This document shows, one piece after another, positions 26,475 through 35,534 of a stretch of 64,000 bases of DNA; the stretch's first letter is position 1, and every line of letters starts with the position of its first letter. The DNA lies in the NCBI RefSeq assembly GCF_018736045.1, contig NZ_CP076133.1, forward strand, positions 1,984,001-2,048,000. The letters are read 5' to 3'. The notes under the pieces were generated by a model, which was not told the origin of the DNA, made no database searches, and saw only the letters and a list, made by a program, of their open reading frames with translations. The DNA comes from Flammeovirga yaeyamensis. GTDB lineage: Bacteria; Bacteroidota; Bacteroidia; Cytophagales; Flammeovirgaceae. The translations under genes were made by a program, and so were the position numbers.

Positions 26475-27052
26475 TTTTTCATTTCATCAATTAAGTTGCC
26501 TATTATTTATTGAAGCGAAAATCTTATAGAATATTAAAAAATTGTTCTTTATAAGAAGTCAAAAAATGTGTCGATTGTATTGTAATTTATTATTTCATTT
26601 CAATTTTAATTCATTTCAAAATTAAATATTAATTCATTGATTTGTCAGCGAATTTTGAAATTTTAATTCTAAAAAAATACAGATCGAAAAAAATCACTTG
26701 AACTTATAGAGACAAAGTATTAAAATTCTGATCGTTTTCATGAAATAAAAGTAGAAATATGATGAAAAATTGAGGTGACTTTAAATCAATTAAATGTTTT
26801 TTATAGTAAAAACATTTGATTATCAATCATTTAATAAGTTACTTTTAAACACTAATAGAGAAAAGAGATTTTTTAAGAAAAACGGCATTTTTACTTAAAG
26901 TCAACTTATTTACGCTGTTAACATCATTCACTCAAAGTTTTATTCTTATTAGTTTAGTATTAATTGAAATAATATTATATTTAAATTCAATGATGAAATG
27001 AAAAACAATTTTTTAAAATTTTCTGTACAACCGCAGAACTAAATCCTAATAA
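26475..27052. promoter_or_regulatory. Divergent promoter region of susC and the HTCS gene
   Basis: These 578 AT-rich bp hold no ORF. On the minus strand at about 26771-26785 lies TTAAAGTCAC-C-TCAA, almost the same as a site in the dau promoter region, and on the plus strand at 26893-26903 lies ACTTAAAGTCA. These are candidate binding sites for the HTCS AraC domain. The sites are suggestive only. Confidence 0.5.
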
Positions 27053-30000
27053 ATGTATAGAATAAAACTACTTGCATTCTCTTGTTTATATTTATTTATA
27101 TTTAGTGATAATTTATATGGACAAGCAAACGACCAATCATTAATTAATTTCACCACAAACGAAGGTTTATCTCATTTTGGTTTAACCTCTGTTTTAGAGG
27201 ATCATAAAGGTTACATTTGGATAGGCAGCTATAATGGTTTAAATAAATTTAATGGCTACGATTTCGAGATCTTCAGAAACTCTGACGATAAAATAGTGAT
27301 CAGTAATAATAAGGTGAGATCTTTATATCAGGATAAACATCATAATATATGGATTGGCACCGAAGATGGCATTACAATCTATTACTACGATCAACAAAAG
27401 TTCGTCAACTTCCCAAAACATCTGATCTCCAATTCAAAATCTGATCATCCTTTTATTATCAATAAGATTTTTGCAATCGATAATCAAATTGTATGTATTT
27501 CGGAATATGATGGTTTACTGTTCTTTAATCAGGATACCTATAAAATTGAAAGGGTGCATCCGATAGAAGTTAAGAATAAAACTTATCAATATATTTTTGA
27601 TGCGATTAATTATAATGATGAATTGATTCTAATGACTACATCAAAAGGTCTTTTGATGTACAATGTGGCGAATGATACGCATGAGTATGTTTTTACCGAT
27701 CGATTTGGTCCTGCAAAAAGTATTACGGTAGATAATGAAAAGAATATTTATGTGGCCTTATATAATGGGATCACTCACCTGCGCATTGTAAAACAGAATG
27801 ACGACTATAAGTTCCATCAAATCAAACGTTTTTTCCAGAATGAACGATTCCTAAAAGTAGATGCTACAGTTGAAGGAAAACTTTGGTTGGGGTCTTTATC
27901 TAAAGGATGTTGGTTAGTAGAAAACCCGATTCTTGTTGAACGCAATACCACTCTAGATGAAAATTCATACAGCAAATACTTCGAAATTGGGCGTGTGAAT
28001 GCCATTATGGATCTTACAAAAACCAATAAGGTTTGGATTTCTTCTTACAATGAAGGTTTGTTCTTGTATGATAGTCAGCCTCGGGCGTTTAGTTACAACG
28101 ACCTCAATACGGATGAGTTAAGAGGACAACAGTTTAAAAACAAAGTTCTTGAGAGCACATTGTGGGATGATGAACATATTTTATGCAGTGTGTATTTAAG
28201 AGGTTTGGTGAATTACAATACGACTACGAATAAGATCGAACCGTTGCCAAAAGAGTTTAAAAACAACCCAATGCCGAATGCATGGTCATCGGTGATTAAA
28301 GATGATAAAGGTGGGAAGTGGTTAAGATATACAAAAGGCAGAGGAGTTTGGTATTATCAGCCGAAAGAAGAGGTAAGTCATTGGTACCCAATTAAAACCA
28401 ATAAAGAATCGAAGCTATTAAAAGCAAGGTTAACTCAAATTACCACGGATCACTTCGGATATTATTGGTTAACAACCAATCAGGGGTTGTATAGAGTTAA
28501 GATGGATCAAAAAGGAAATGTATTATCTGATGAAAAATTAGTTGAGGAAGAACACATCCATATTTCTGAGGTGAATCACGTAAAAAGTGTATTGAACGAT
28601 ACCCTTAACCAAAGAATTTTAGTAGGAAATACATTAAGTGGGATGATTAACATCGACAATAGTAAAGATATTCCTTTAAGTAAGATGAAAAAAGTGCAAT
28701 ACTTTACACAATCTTCAAAAGAGAAATATCTTCCTTGTAATCATATCTCGAATATTATCAATTTAGCAGATGGGAACATTGCACTAGGAACAGAAGGTTC
28801 TGGTTTACTGATCCTTACAGAGCTAGGTGATCAGAAAGTGGTTTATAAAACCTATTCAGAAAGCGATGGTTTGGACAACAATATCATTAAAAAAGTGGTG
28901 GAAGATGACGAACATACTTTGTGGATTACGACGGATAGTGGTTTAAATCGTTTCAATCCGAAAACCAAAACGTTTAAACATTTCACCAAAGAAAATGGAA
29001 TGCATACGTATGCTTTCGAAAACATCGGTTTTAAACAAAAGAATGGAGATATCTTCTTTGCTGGAGGTAATGGTATTTGTGGTTTTGATCCTGAAAAAAC
29101 AGAGGTTTCCTCTAACCTACCTGAGTTTACTTTTGGCGATTTAGTGATTATCAATAAAACAGTGCATGTAAATGACAGTATCAATGGCAAGGTCATTTTA
29201 GATAAGCCGTTGTATCAACAAAAGGAAATCAATTTGGCTTATGATCAGAATATCTTTTCGATTGAATTATTATCATTACACTACTCGAATCCAAAGAGTT
29301 ATAAATTAAAATATCGACTTTTACCTCAAGACGATGAATGGATAGAAACATCTTCTAAGTTTAAAAATGCATCATTTAACGGTTTACCTCCGGGATCTTA
29401 TACGTTGGAAGCGATGGCATCAAATTCAAAAGATAAATGGACTGAACCGATACGTTTAGATATTGTCATCTCCCCTCCATATTGGAAAACACCGTTGGCC
29501 TACAGCATCTACGTGATGATAATCCTTGTGATTTTATTCTTTGTTGGTCGTTTTGTCTTGAACCACACCAAATTGAGACACAAATTAGAACTGGAACAAG
29601 TAGAAAGACATCGTGTGGACGAACTGAATAAAACAAAGGAAAAGATGTTTATGAATATCTCTCATGAATTCAGAACACCGATTACTTTAATTACTGGGCC
29701 TATCCAAGTACTATTGAAAATGTTCCAATCCAATCAGGATGCCTTTACACATTTGGACTTGATCAACAGACAATCGAAAAAAATGTTGCAATTGGTCAAT
29801 CAGGTGCAAGATTTCCATAAAGCAGAACAAAGCATTTTAAAACTAAACAAAGAGAACTTTGATTTTAGTGATCTGATCGTCAATGTCAAAAAAGACTTTG
29901 AGCAATTGGCCGAAAAACAGAAAAAGAAACTATTGATTCAGGGAGAAGTCAATCAACTTTTCATTACAGCTGATGAGAATAAGTTAGAAATCATCCTCAA

Positions 30001-31198
30001 CAACTTATTGAATAACGCTTTCAAGTTTACTAAAAAAGGTGACACAATTTCTATCCGTTACCATTATGATGCTGAGGGATTGAAATTTAAGGTAGAAGAT
30101 ACGGGGATTGGGGTGAAAGCCAAGGACTTACCTTATGTTTTCGATCGATACTATCAAAATGAAAATTCGAATACCTACTCTATTGGTTCTGGTATCGGAT
30201 TGGCCTTTTCGAAACGATTGGTAGAAATGCACTACGGTAGCATCAAGGTAGATAGTACAGAAGGTGAAGGCACTTGCTTTACAGTCGCTCTTCCTGTAGA
30301 AGTAAATGCGAAAGAGGCGATGAACGAATCAAGAATGCAAGATCTTATCGCTCAAGAAGATGATGATGAAAAGCAGAAAATACTTCCTTCGGCACTGGAA
30401 TTACCGACACATTTGTACGATGAAAGTCTGAAGAGTTTGAATATTTTCTATGTGGAAGACAATGAGGAATTAAGAACTTTCGTGAACAGCATTCTATCGG
30501 ATTACTTTAATGTCACCACTTTCGTGAATGGTAAGGAATGCTTGGATCAGCTCGAAAAAGAATGGCCTGATTTGATTATCAGCGATATCTTGATGCCGGA
30601 ATTAAATGGTCTAGAATTGTGTCAGAAAATAAAATCTGATGTCCGCACCTCTCATATTCCAATCATCTTGCTCACCTCAAGGTCTTCTTTAGACGACAAA
30701 GTAAAAGGTTTGGAAGTGGGCGCTGACTACTACATCTCTAAGCCATTCGAAATGAAACACTTAATTGCATCCGTTCAAATGTTACTGAAAAACAGAAAGC
30801 AATTGAGAGAACGTTTCCAAATCGATTTCCCTGTAGAAGTAGAGAAGAAAAACTCCAATAAAGAAGATGCGATCTTTATTGAGAAATTCTACGAATTGAT
30901 AGAAGAGAACCTCGAAAATGAAGACATCGATATGAATGTGTTCGCCAAAGGACTTTACCTAAATCGTACGACCTTCTTCCAAAAGGTAAAAGCAATTACC
31001 AACTATACTCCTTACGAATTACTGAAGATCTACCGCCTGAAAAAAGCGGCTGAACTTCTCGTACAAGAACAATTGCCGGTGGCTGATGTTTGTGTGAGAA
31101 CTGGCTTTAAAAATAGAACTCACTTTAGTAGAATGTTTAAGGAATACTATGGGGTTTCGCCGAGTAAGTATAGTAAGAGTTTGGAGCAGACGAGTTGA
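27053..31198 (+). CDS. Hybrid two-component system sensor/regulator (HTCS), complete
   Basis: This is a 1381-residue one-protein signalling system. Order: signal peptide (1-24); periplasmic beta-propeller repeats (about 25-700, e.g. GYIWIGSYNGLNKF, TLWITTDSGLNRF); Y_Y_Y domain (about 705-805, PPGSYTLEAMA); one membrane helix (about 812-835); HisKA with FMNISHEFRTPITLI (H871); HATPase (GSGIGLAFSKRLVE); receiver domain (DLIISDILMPELNG, D1178); AraC-type helix-turn-helix (RTHFSRMFKEYYGVSPSKY) at the end. Ligand binding in the periplasm should trigger phosphorylation and activation of PUL promoters. It diverges from susC, so that operon is the likeliest target. Confidence 0.96.
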   Translation: MYRIKLLAFSCLYLFIFSDNLYGQANDQSLINFTTNEGLSHFGLTSVLEDHKGYIWIGSYNGLNKFNGYDFEIFRNSDDKIVISNNKVRSLYQDKHHNIWIGTEDGITIYYYDQQKFVNFPKHLISNSKSDHPFIINKIFAIDNQIVCISEYDGLLFFNQDTYKIERVHPIEVKNKTYQYIFDAINYNDELILMTTSKGLLMYNVANDTHEYVFTDRFGPAKSITVDNEKNIYVALYNGITHLRIVKQNDDYKFHQIKRFFQNERFLKVDATVEGKLWLGSLSKGCWLVENPILVERNTTLDENSYSKYFEIGRVNAIMDLTKTNKVWISSYNEGLFLYDSQPRAFSYNDLNTDELRGQQFKNKVLESTLWDDEHILCSVYLRGLVNYNTTTNKIEPLPKEFKNNPMPNAWSSVIKDDKGGKWLRYTKGRGVWYYQPKEEVSHWYPIKTNKESKLLKARLTQITTDHFGYYWLTTNQGLYRVKMDQKGNVLSDEKLVEEEHIHISEVNHVKSVLNDTLNQRILVGNTLSGMINIDNSKDIPLSKMKKVQYFTQSSKEKYLPCNHISNIINLADGNIALGTEGSGLLILTELGDQKVVYKTYSESDGLDNNIIKKVVEDDEHTLWITTDSGLNRFNPKTKTFKHFTKENGMHTYAFENIGFKQKNGDIFFAGGNGICGFDPEKTEVSSNLPEFTFGDLVIINKTVHVNDSINGKVILDKPLYQQKEINLAYDQNIFSIELLSLHYSNPKSYKLKYRLLPQDDEWIETSSKFKNASFNGLPPGSYTLEAMASNSKDKWTEPIRLDIVISPPYWKTPLAYSIYVMIILVILFFVGRFVLNHTKLRHKLELEQVERHRVDELNKTKEKMFMNISHEFRTPITLITGPIQVLLKMFQSNQDAFTHLDLINRQSKKMLQLVNQVQDFHKAEQSILKLNKENFDFSDLIVNVKKDFEQLAEKQKKKLLIQGEVNQLFITADENKLEIILNNLLNNAFKFTKKGDTISIRYHYDAEGLKFKVEDTGIGVKAKDLPYVFDRYYQNENSNTYSIGSGIGLAFSKRLVEMHYGSIKVDSTEGEGTCFTVALPVEVNAKEAMNESRMQDLIAQEDDDEKQKILPSALELPTHLYDESLKSLNIFYVEDNEELRTFVNSILSDYFNVTTFVNGKECLDQLEKEWPDLIISDILMPELNGLELCQKIKSDVRTSHIPIILLTSRSSLDDKVKGLEVGADYYISKPFEMKHLIASVQMLLKNRKQLRERFQIDFPVEVEKKNSNKEDAIFIEKFYELIEENLENEDIDMNVFAKGLYLNRTTFFQKVKAITNYTPYELLKIYRLKKAAELLVQEQLPVADVCVRTGFKNRTHFSRMFKEYYGVSPSKYSKSLEQTS

Positions 31199-31228
31199 AC
31201 TTATTAGTCCGAGGTCAAGGAAAATAAT

Positions 31229-31603
31229 AACATAAAGAACTCCCACCTTTCGTAGCCCGAGGGGTTGAAACCCCTCGTTAAGGAAACGAGAAAAACATAC
31301 TGCTGTTCGGGTAGAAAGAATGTTCAAAAAGATATATATGCGATCTACATCAAAAAAGGGGTTTAAACCCCTTTTTTAGTGTCATAGAAGTTGTATTTTA
31401 TCAGATAGATTATCGGTATCCAAAACAACCTCTTGAAATAATTTCCTTAACGATGGGTTTCAACCCATCGAGGTATCTAAACATGCAGGTATCTAGGCAT
31501 GGAGATATAGAGGCACGGAGGCATTGAGGCATCCAAGTATCAAGTGTGCAAGAATTGAAGGCTTCGAAAGCATACCCATCAATATAGAAAGTCATCAGTA
31601 TCA
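31229..31603. repeat. Non-coding tandem element, copy 1
   Basis: First copy of a unit of about 375 bp. It holds three palindromes: hairpin A (31258-31277, GAGGGG/CCCCTC around TTGAAA, with GTAG at 31252 and a GTTAAGGA tail), hairpin B (31352-31377, AAAAAAGGGG / CCCCTTTTTT around TTTAAA) and an inverted hairpin A' (31451-31470, GATGGG/CCCATC, with its GTTAAGGA tail on the minus strand). A degenerate run of short GGCAT/GGCAC repeats follows at about 31482-31535. Hairpin B with its T run could also terminate HTCS transcription. Short ORFs here are translations of the repeat. Confidence 0.8.
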
Positions 31604-31960
31604 GAACATAAAAACTCCCACCTTTCGTAGCCCGAGGGGTTGAAACCCCTCGTTAAGGAAACGAGAAAAACATACTGCTGCTCGGGTAGAAAGAATGTTC
31701 AAAAAGATATATATGCGATCTACATCAAAAAAGGGGTTTAAACCCCTTTTTTAGTGTCATAGCAGTTGTATTTTATCAGATAGAATATCGGTATCCAAAA
31801 CAACCTCTTGAAATAGTTTACTTAACGATGGGTTTCAACCCATCGAGGTATCTAGGCATAGAGGCACGGAGGCATCGACGCATCCAAGCATCGAGTGTGC
31901 AAGAGTTGAAGATTAAGAGTGCATACCCATCAAAGTGGGAACTCATCAAACACAAACCAC
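31604..31960. repeat. Non-coding tandem element, copy 2
   Basis: Second copy, offset by 375 bp from copy 1 and differing by few substitutions over the first 230 bp. Hairpin A is at 31633-31652 (GTAG at 31627), hairpin B at 31727-31752 and hairpin A' at 31826-31845. The GGCAT-type run is about 24 bp shorter than in copy 1, and similarity fades after about 31940. Nothing coding is seen up to the GH16 gene at 32029. Confidence 0.8.
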
Positions 31961-32028
31961 AAAAAAAGACCACTCCACAAGAGCAGCCTTTTCGATTAAT
32001 TATCAAATATTGTTAGTTAAGTTTTGAT

Positions 32029-33732
32029 CTATTTCTTTATGAATTTCATTCTCTTAATGTCTCCTTTTGTGGTTTTCAGCATAAAAATGTACATTCCTGA
32101 TGGAAGCTGATCTAAAGAGAATGTAGTTTGTGTTTCCTTTTTCTCTAAAGTAATCATCAACTCACCTTGAGATGAGTAAACTTCAATCCATCCATTATCC
32201 AAACTCTTAATAGTCAACTGATCTGAAACCGGGTTTGGATATATAATCATAGAAGATTCCGATGGAGGTGTGATGCTTGTTGGAGGCAATCCGCCATCAG
32301 GTTCTTCTGGATATTCATCATCTGGATAAGGATATTCTGGAGCACCCTCATCTAGATCGTTTTTAAACTGAATATCATCGATATAGAATAAAGCTTTTGT
32401 ACTTTGGATGTCACGTGATCTTAGCATTAACTGTAATCTATCGCCATCTTCGAGACTTTGATTTGAACTCCCATTTCGAGTAAAAGTCTGAGAGACAGTC
32501 ACCCATTCTTCTTTTGGTAGATCTTTGATATCGACTTTTATAGTTGTTCTTGGATTGGATAAAATCACTTCAATAAAATCCACTTCTGTCTCTTGATCGA
32601 TCCAAATTTGGAAGCTTACTTCATTTTCCCCAGAAGGTAAATTCATAGATCCATAAGGTGAGAAAATTGAATAGTTTCCTGAGAAATCTCCCTCTTTTTG
32701 GAAACGTAAACTGAACTCTCCCTCTGCTGCTTTTTCGTTTCTTATTCTCCAAGGGTGATTGGGGCTATTCCACCATTGCACACTTCTTCCTTGAAAATAA
32801 AATGGTCCCTCGAAGCCTTTTGCGTTAAAGAAGGATTGTGTTTCCTCCTTTTGCCACACTCTGATATAGTCTACTTTATATTCTAGAGGTTGTGTAAAAT
32901 CTGCTTCACTAGGCAGGCCGTACCACCAGAAAACTTCCGAAGATAACCACAACTCATGAGGATAATCGTAACGCCATTGATCGTTCTTTTCTAATTCCTC
33001 TTTTGTTACTGATCTGAGAAGTTGACCATTGAAATAGGTCTTCATGTATTCTTTATCCCACTCGAAACCAAACACATAATAATCCTCAGCCATACGAACA
33101 CCCATATCGTCTTCTACTTTCCAATTTTCGTGATCGTCTGCTTTATCGGGATCCCAACTGATAAGGTTGGTTCTGTATTTTCTTTCTAAGGTTTCTGGCT
33201 GATTTTGTGGATTTCCTATTGGTCGACGACCGTAGTTTTCGGTCATATCAATTTCTCCATGGTAACCTGTCGTCCAAAATGCTGAGGTTACTGAACCATC
33301 CGCTGCTTTACATCTAATTTCCATGTAGCCATATCGAAAAAATGTTTCACTCATTACACTTGCTTGAGTGATAGGTTTGCTACCGTCAGGGCCAGAAGTT
33401 GTTCCACCGTAATAACATCCGTTATTGGTTTCTAAAGCATAATCAAAATCGGGTTCCCAATTGGATGTTAGGATGAGTTCCCCGTTTTCGACTCTCACAT
33501 TATGTCCGGCAAACTGACCAGGTGCCCTGCCCTTCCATTTTGCTCGATATTCATCATTTTCTCCGAGGATCCACCATTTTCCACGATTAAGATCGTCACC
33601 ATTAAACTCGTCACTTGCCCATTTATTTAAGATCCAACCACCTTCGTTATTGGGATCTGATAGAGGGTTAACTTGTCCAAAAATATAAATTGATATTAGT
33701 GATAAAGTGGTGGTAAGTATAATTCTTTTCAT
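32029..33732 (-). CDS. Secreted GH16 galactanase with FEGP module and T9SS tail
   Basis: This is a 567-residue protein: signal peptide (to about residue 20), GH16 catalytic domain (about 25-295), an FEGP-type beta-sandwich (about 300-465), a Pro/Glu-rich linker and a T9SS type A sorting domain (SMIIYPNPVSDQ to GMYIFMLKTTKGDIKRMKFIKK end). The catalytic motif E160-I-D162-M-T-E165 is intact. It resembles beta-agarase, porphyranase and furcellaranase-type GH16 enzymes (KGRAPGQF, GYMEIRCKAADG) more than the classical kappa-carrageenases I can recall, so the exact polymer is open. It should be surface-bound or released and make the first endo-cuts. Last gene of the minus-strand enzyme block. Confidence 0.9.
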   Translation of the reverse strand: MKRIILTTTLSLISIYIFGQVNPLSDPNNEGGWILNKWASDEFNGDDLNRGKWWILGENDEYRAKWKGRAPGQFAGHNVRVENGELILTSNWEPDFDYALETNNGCYYGGTTSGPDGSKPITQASVMSETFFRYGYMEIRCKAADGSVTSAFWTTGYHGEIDMTENYGRRPIGNPQNQPETLERKYRTNLISWDPDKADDHENWKVEDDMGVRMAEDYYVFGFEWDKEYMKTYFNGQLLRSVTKEELEKNDQWRYDYPHELWLSSEVFWWYGLPSEADFTQPLEYKVDYIRVWQKEETQSFFNAKGFEGPFYFQGRSVQWWNSPNHPWRIRNEKAAEGEFSLRFQKEGDFSGNYSIFSPYGSMNLPSGENEVSFQIWIDQETEVDFIEVILSNPRTTIKVDIKDLPKEEWVTVSQTFTRNGSSNQSLEDGDRLQLMLRSRDIQSTKALFYIDDIQFKNDLDEGAPEYPYPDDEYPEEPDGGLPPTSITPPSESSMIIYPNPVSDQLTIKSLDNGWIEVYSSQGELMITLEKKETQTTFSLDQLPSGMYIFMLKTTKGDIKRMKFIKK

Positions 33733-33790
33733 TCGTCAGTGTTATTAGTCCATGCTGATTCATGGAGTTGTTTATCAATTGATTGCCCAA

Positions 33791-33878
33791 AAAAAAGAGG
33801 CTCCTCAAAACATATCAAGATTATTCATCATCGGTTTTCACCCATCATAATTGATCAAGAATGTTGAAACAGCCTCTT
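33791..33878 (-). terminator. Intergenic hairpin with T run, possible attenuator
   Basis: Arms AAGAGGCT (33795-33802) and AGCCTCTT (33871-33878) enclose a long loop. On the minus strand the stem ends in eight T. It lies between the sulfatase and the downstream GH16 gene, so it could reduce transcription into the latter. Confidence 0.5.
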
Positions 33879-33895
33879 ATATGGTATGCTATTAA

Positions 33896-35407
33896 CTATT
33901 TACTTTTTTTGTGGATATCGCCAAATGTTCTTTCCAGATTTGGCATGTTGAATTTATCCCACTTCATTTCGAAGTTATAGTGTGGTGCATCGAAGAATTC
34001 TGGGCGTTTTTCCTCCCAAGTGTACGACCATTCGTTCACATCATTCTTCATGATACTCACTAGTTTTTTATTTTTTGCAGAGATATCTTTTGTTTCCCCA
34101 ATGTCTTTTGTCAGATCAAATAATTGCCATTCTCCAGTACCGTCTGTGTATAATTTGTAGTTGTTTCTAACAACACCAGTTCTGTTATTGGCATTAAAAT
34201 GACGCATTACGTAGATACTTTCGTCTTTTCTTGGATCTGTCTTTTCGATAATGTTCGTCCAAACATCCTTACCATCTAAAATTTTGCTCTTAGGGATACT
34301 TGCTCCTGCTAAACCGGCAAATGTTGGGAAGAAGTCTAAGGTAGAAATATTGTGTGTATATGTTCCTCCTTTTTCTAATTTAGAATTTGGGTAATACACG
34401 AACATTGGTACTCTAAAGCCGCCTTCGTAAGCATCACCTTTTTTACCTTGTAATGGAGTGTTATCAGCTCCTGCTGTTGTTTTACCACCGTTATCACTAA
34501 TGAAAACGATCATCGTATTTTCTAGTTCTCCATTAGCCTCTAACCTATCAACTATACGCTTTACGTTATAATCGACATTGTATACCATGGCGGTATAAGT
34601 CAAACGCTTGCTTCCTTTTTCGGCAGCATTTTTTCCTAGATGCTTTTGCATGTCTTCGATATCACTTTCTTTGGCTTGAAGTGGAGTATGCGGAGCGTTG
34701 TAAGATAAATACAAGAAGAATGGCTCATCGTCTTTTGCAGATTCATCAAGGAAATCTAAAGTTGCATCAGTTAGTACATCCGTAAGGAACAATCCTTTTT
34801 CTGTTTCCAAGAATGTATCGTTTTTCATCATCGGACGATGGTAATCTTTTGCATACTGACCAATTTTATACTGAGAAGGATCGTAAGTGGCTGCAGGTAA
34901 CCAAGAATTTGAATAGTATTCGTGACCTCCACCTAAGAATCCGTAGAAATAATCGAATCCTCTTTCGTTAGGATGGAATTCTCCTTCTTCTCCAAGGTGC
35001 CACTTTCCAACAATACCTGTATGGTAACCTGCCTGTTGCATCACATCAGACATAAACGTTTCTCCTTTTGCTACACCAAAACCAGAAAAAGCGGCTAAGT
35101 TAAATTGAGCTCCGAATACGTGAGGCATTCTACCTGTAAGTATACCTGCTCTCGATGGACCACAATAAGGATGCGTTACATAAGCAGATGTAAATACAGT
35201 TCCTTCACTTGCTAGTTTATCTAAATTAGGCGTATAAATATCTTTTGCTGAATTAGGCATAAAACCCATATCTGCATACCCTAGATCGTCCAAAACAATC
35301 ATGATAATGTTTGGTCTAGGTGATTTGTCTTTGTCGTCGGCATGTGCAATATTCCCTAAGAAGAAGAGCACTAAAATTGCCATTAAGCTGTTGGTTAATT
35401 TTTTCAT
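33896..35407 (-). CDS. S1-family arylsulfatase-type enzyme, periplasmic (possibly S1_19)
   Basis: This is a 503-residue sulfatase with a cleavable signal peptide (GNIAHAD). It has the metal strand NIIMIVLDDLGYADMG, the formylglycine motif C82-G-P-S-R in THPYCGPSRAGILTGR, GIVGKWHLGE and FISDNGG. It differs clearly from the two iduronate-2-sulfatase-like paralogues and belongs to the arylsulfatase A-like group. Subfamily S1_19, which includes carrageenan 4-sulfatases, is possible from the look of the motif regions but cannot be assigned without a search. It lies between two GH16 genes in the enzyme block, with large intergenic hairpins on both sides. Confidence 0.92.
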   Translation of the reverse strand: MKKLTNSLMAILVLFFLGNIAHADDKDKSPRPNIIMIVLDDLGYADMGFMPNSAKDIYTPNLDKLASEGTVFTSAYVTHPYCGPSRAGILTGRMPHVFGAQFNLAAFSGFGVAKGETFMSDVMQQAGYHTGIVGKWHLGEEGEFHPNERGFDYFYGFLGGGHEYYSNSWLPAATYDPSQYKIGQYAKDYHRPMMKNDTFLETEKGLFLTDVLTDATLDFLDESAKDDEPFFLYLSYNAPHTPLQAKESDIEDMQKHLGKNAAEKGSKRLTYTAMVYNVDYNVKRIVDRLEANGELENTMIVFISDNGGKTTAGADNTPLQGKKGDAYEGGFRVPMFVYYPNSKLEKGGTYTHNISTLDFFPTFAGLAGASIPKSKILDGKDVWTNIIEKTDPRKDESIYVMRHFNANNRTGVVRNNYKLYTDGTGEWQLFDLTKDIGETKDISAKNKKLVSIMKNDVNEWSYTWEEKRPEFFDAPHYNFEMKWDKFNMPNLERTFGDIHKKSK

Positions 35408-35449
35408 TTCTTATCAATACTTATTCTAAAAATTGATACTGCAATCTAG

Positions 35450-35528
35450 AAATAACCTTTAGAAGTGATGTCGTTTTCCGTCAAAAGAAAGATGGTTTAC
35501 GTGTCAAAACATCATCTAAAGGTTATTT
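35450..35528. other. Large intergenic stem-loop in the enzyme operon
   Basis: The left arm AAATAACCTTTAGA plus TGATGT (two-base bulge between) pairs fully with the right arm ending AAAGGTTATTT, giving 20 base pairs around a loop of some 37 nt. It fills the gap between the GH16 gene at 35535 and the sulfatase gene. No T run follows, which suggests an RNA-level element rather than a terminator. Confidence 0.6.
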
Positions 35529-35534
35529 TAAGGA

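Noticed and set aside
31410-31595. Short minus-strand ORF in the first repeat copy
   Set aside because: It is a translation of the tandem element; a related reading appears in copy 2 (31818-32006), has no start context and is explained by the repeat.
31229-31960. CRISPR array, because of repeated palindromic units
   Set aside because: There are only two long tandem copies; no short repeat with regularly sized unique spacers and no cas gene.
31828-32016. Short plus-strand ORF in the second repeat copy
   Set aside because: It overlaps the opposite-strand repeat ORF, consists of hairpin and GGCAT-run sequence and has no recognisable features.
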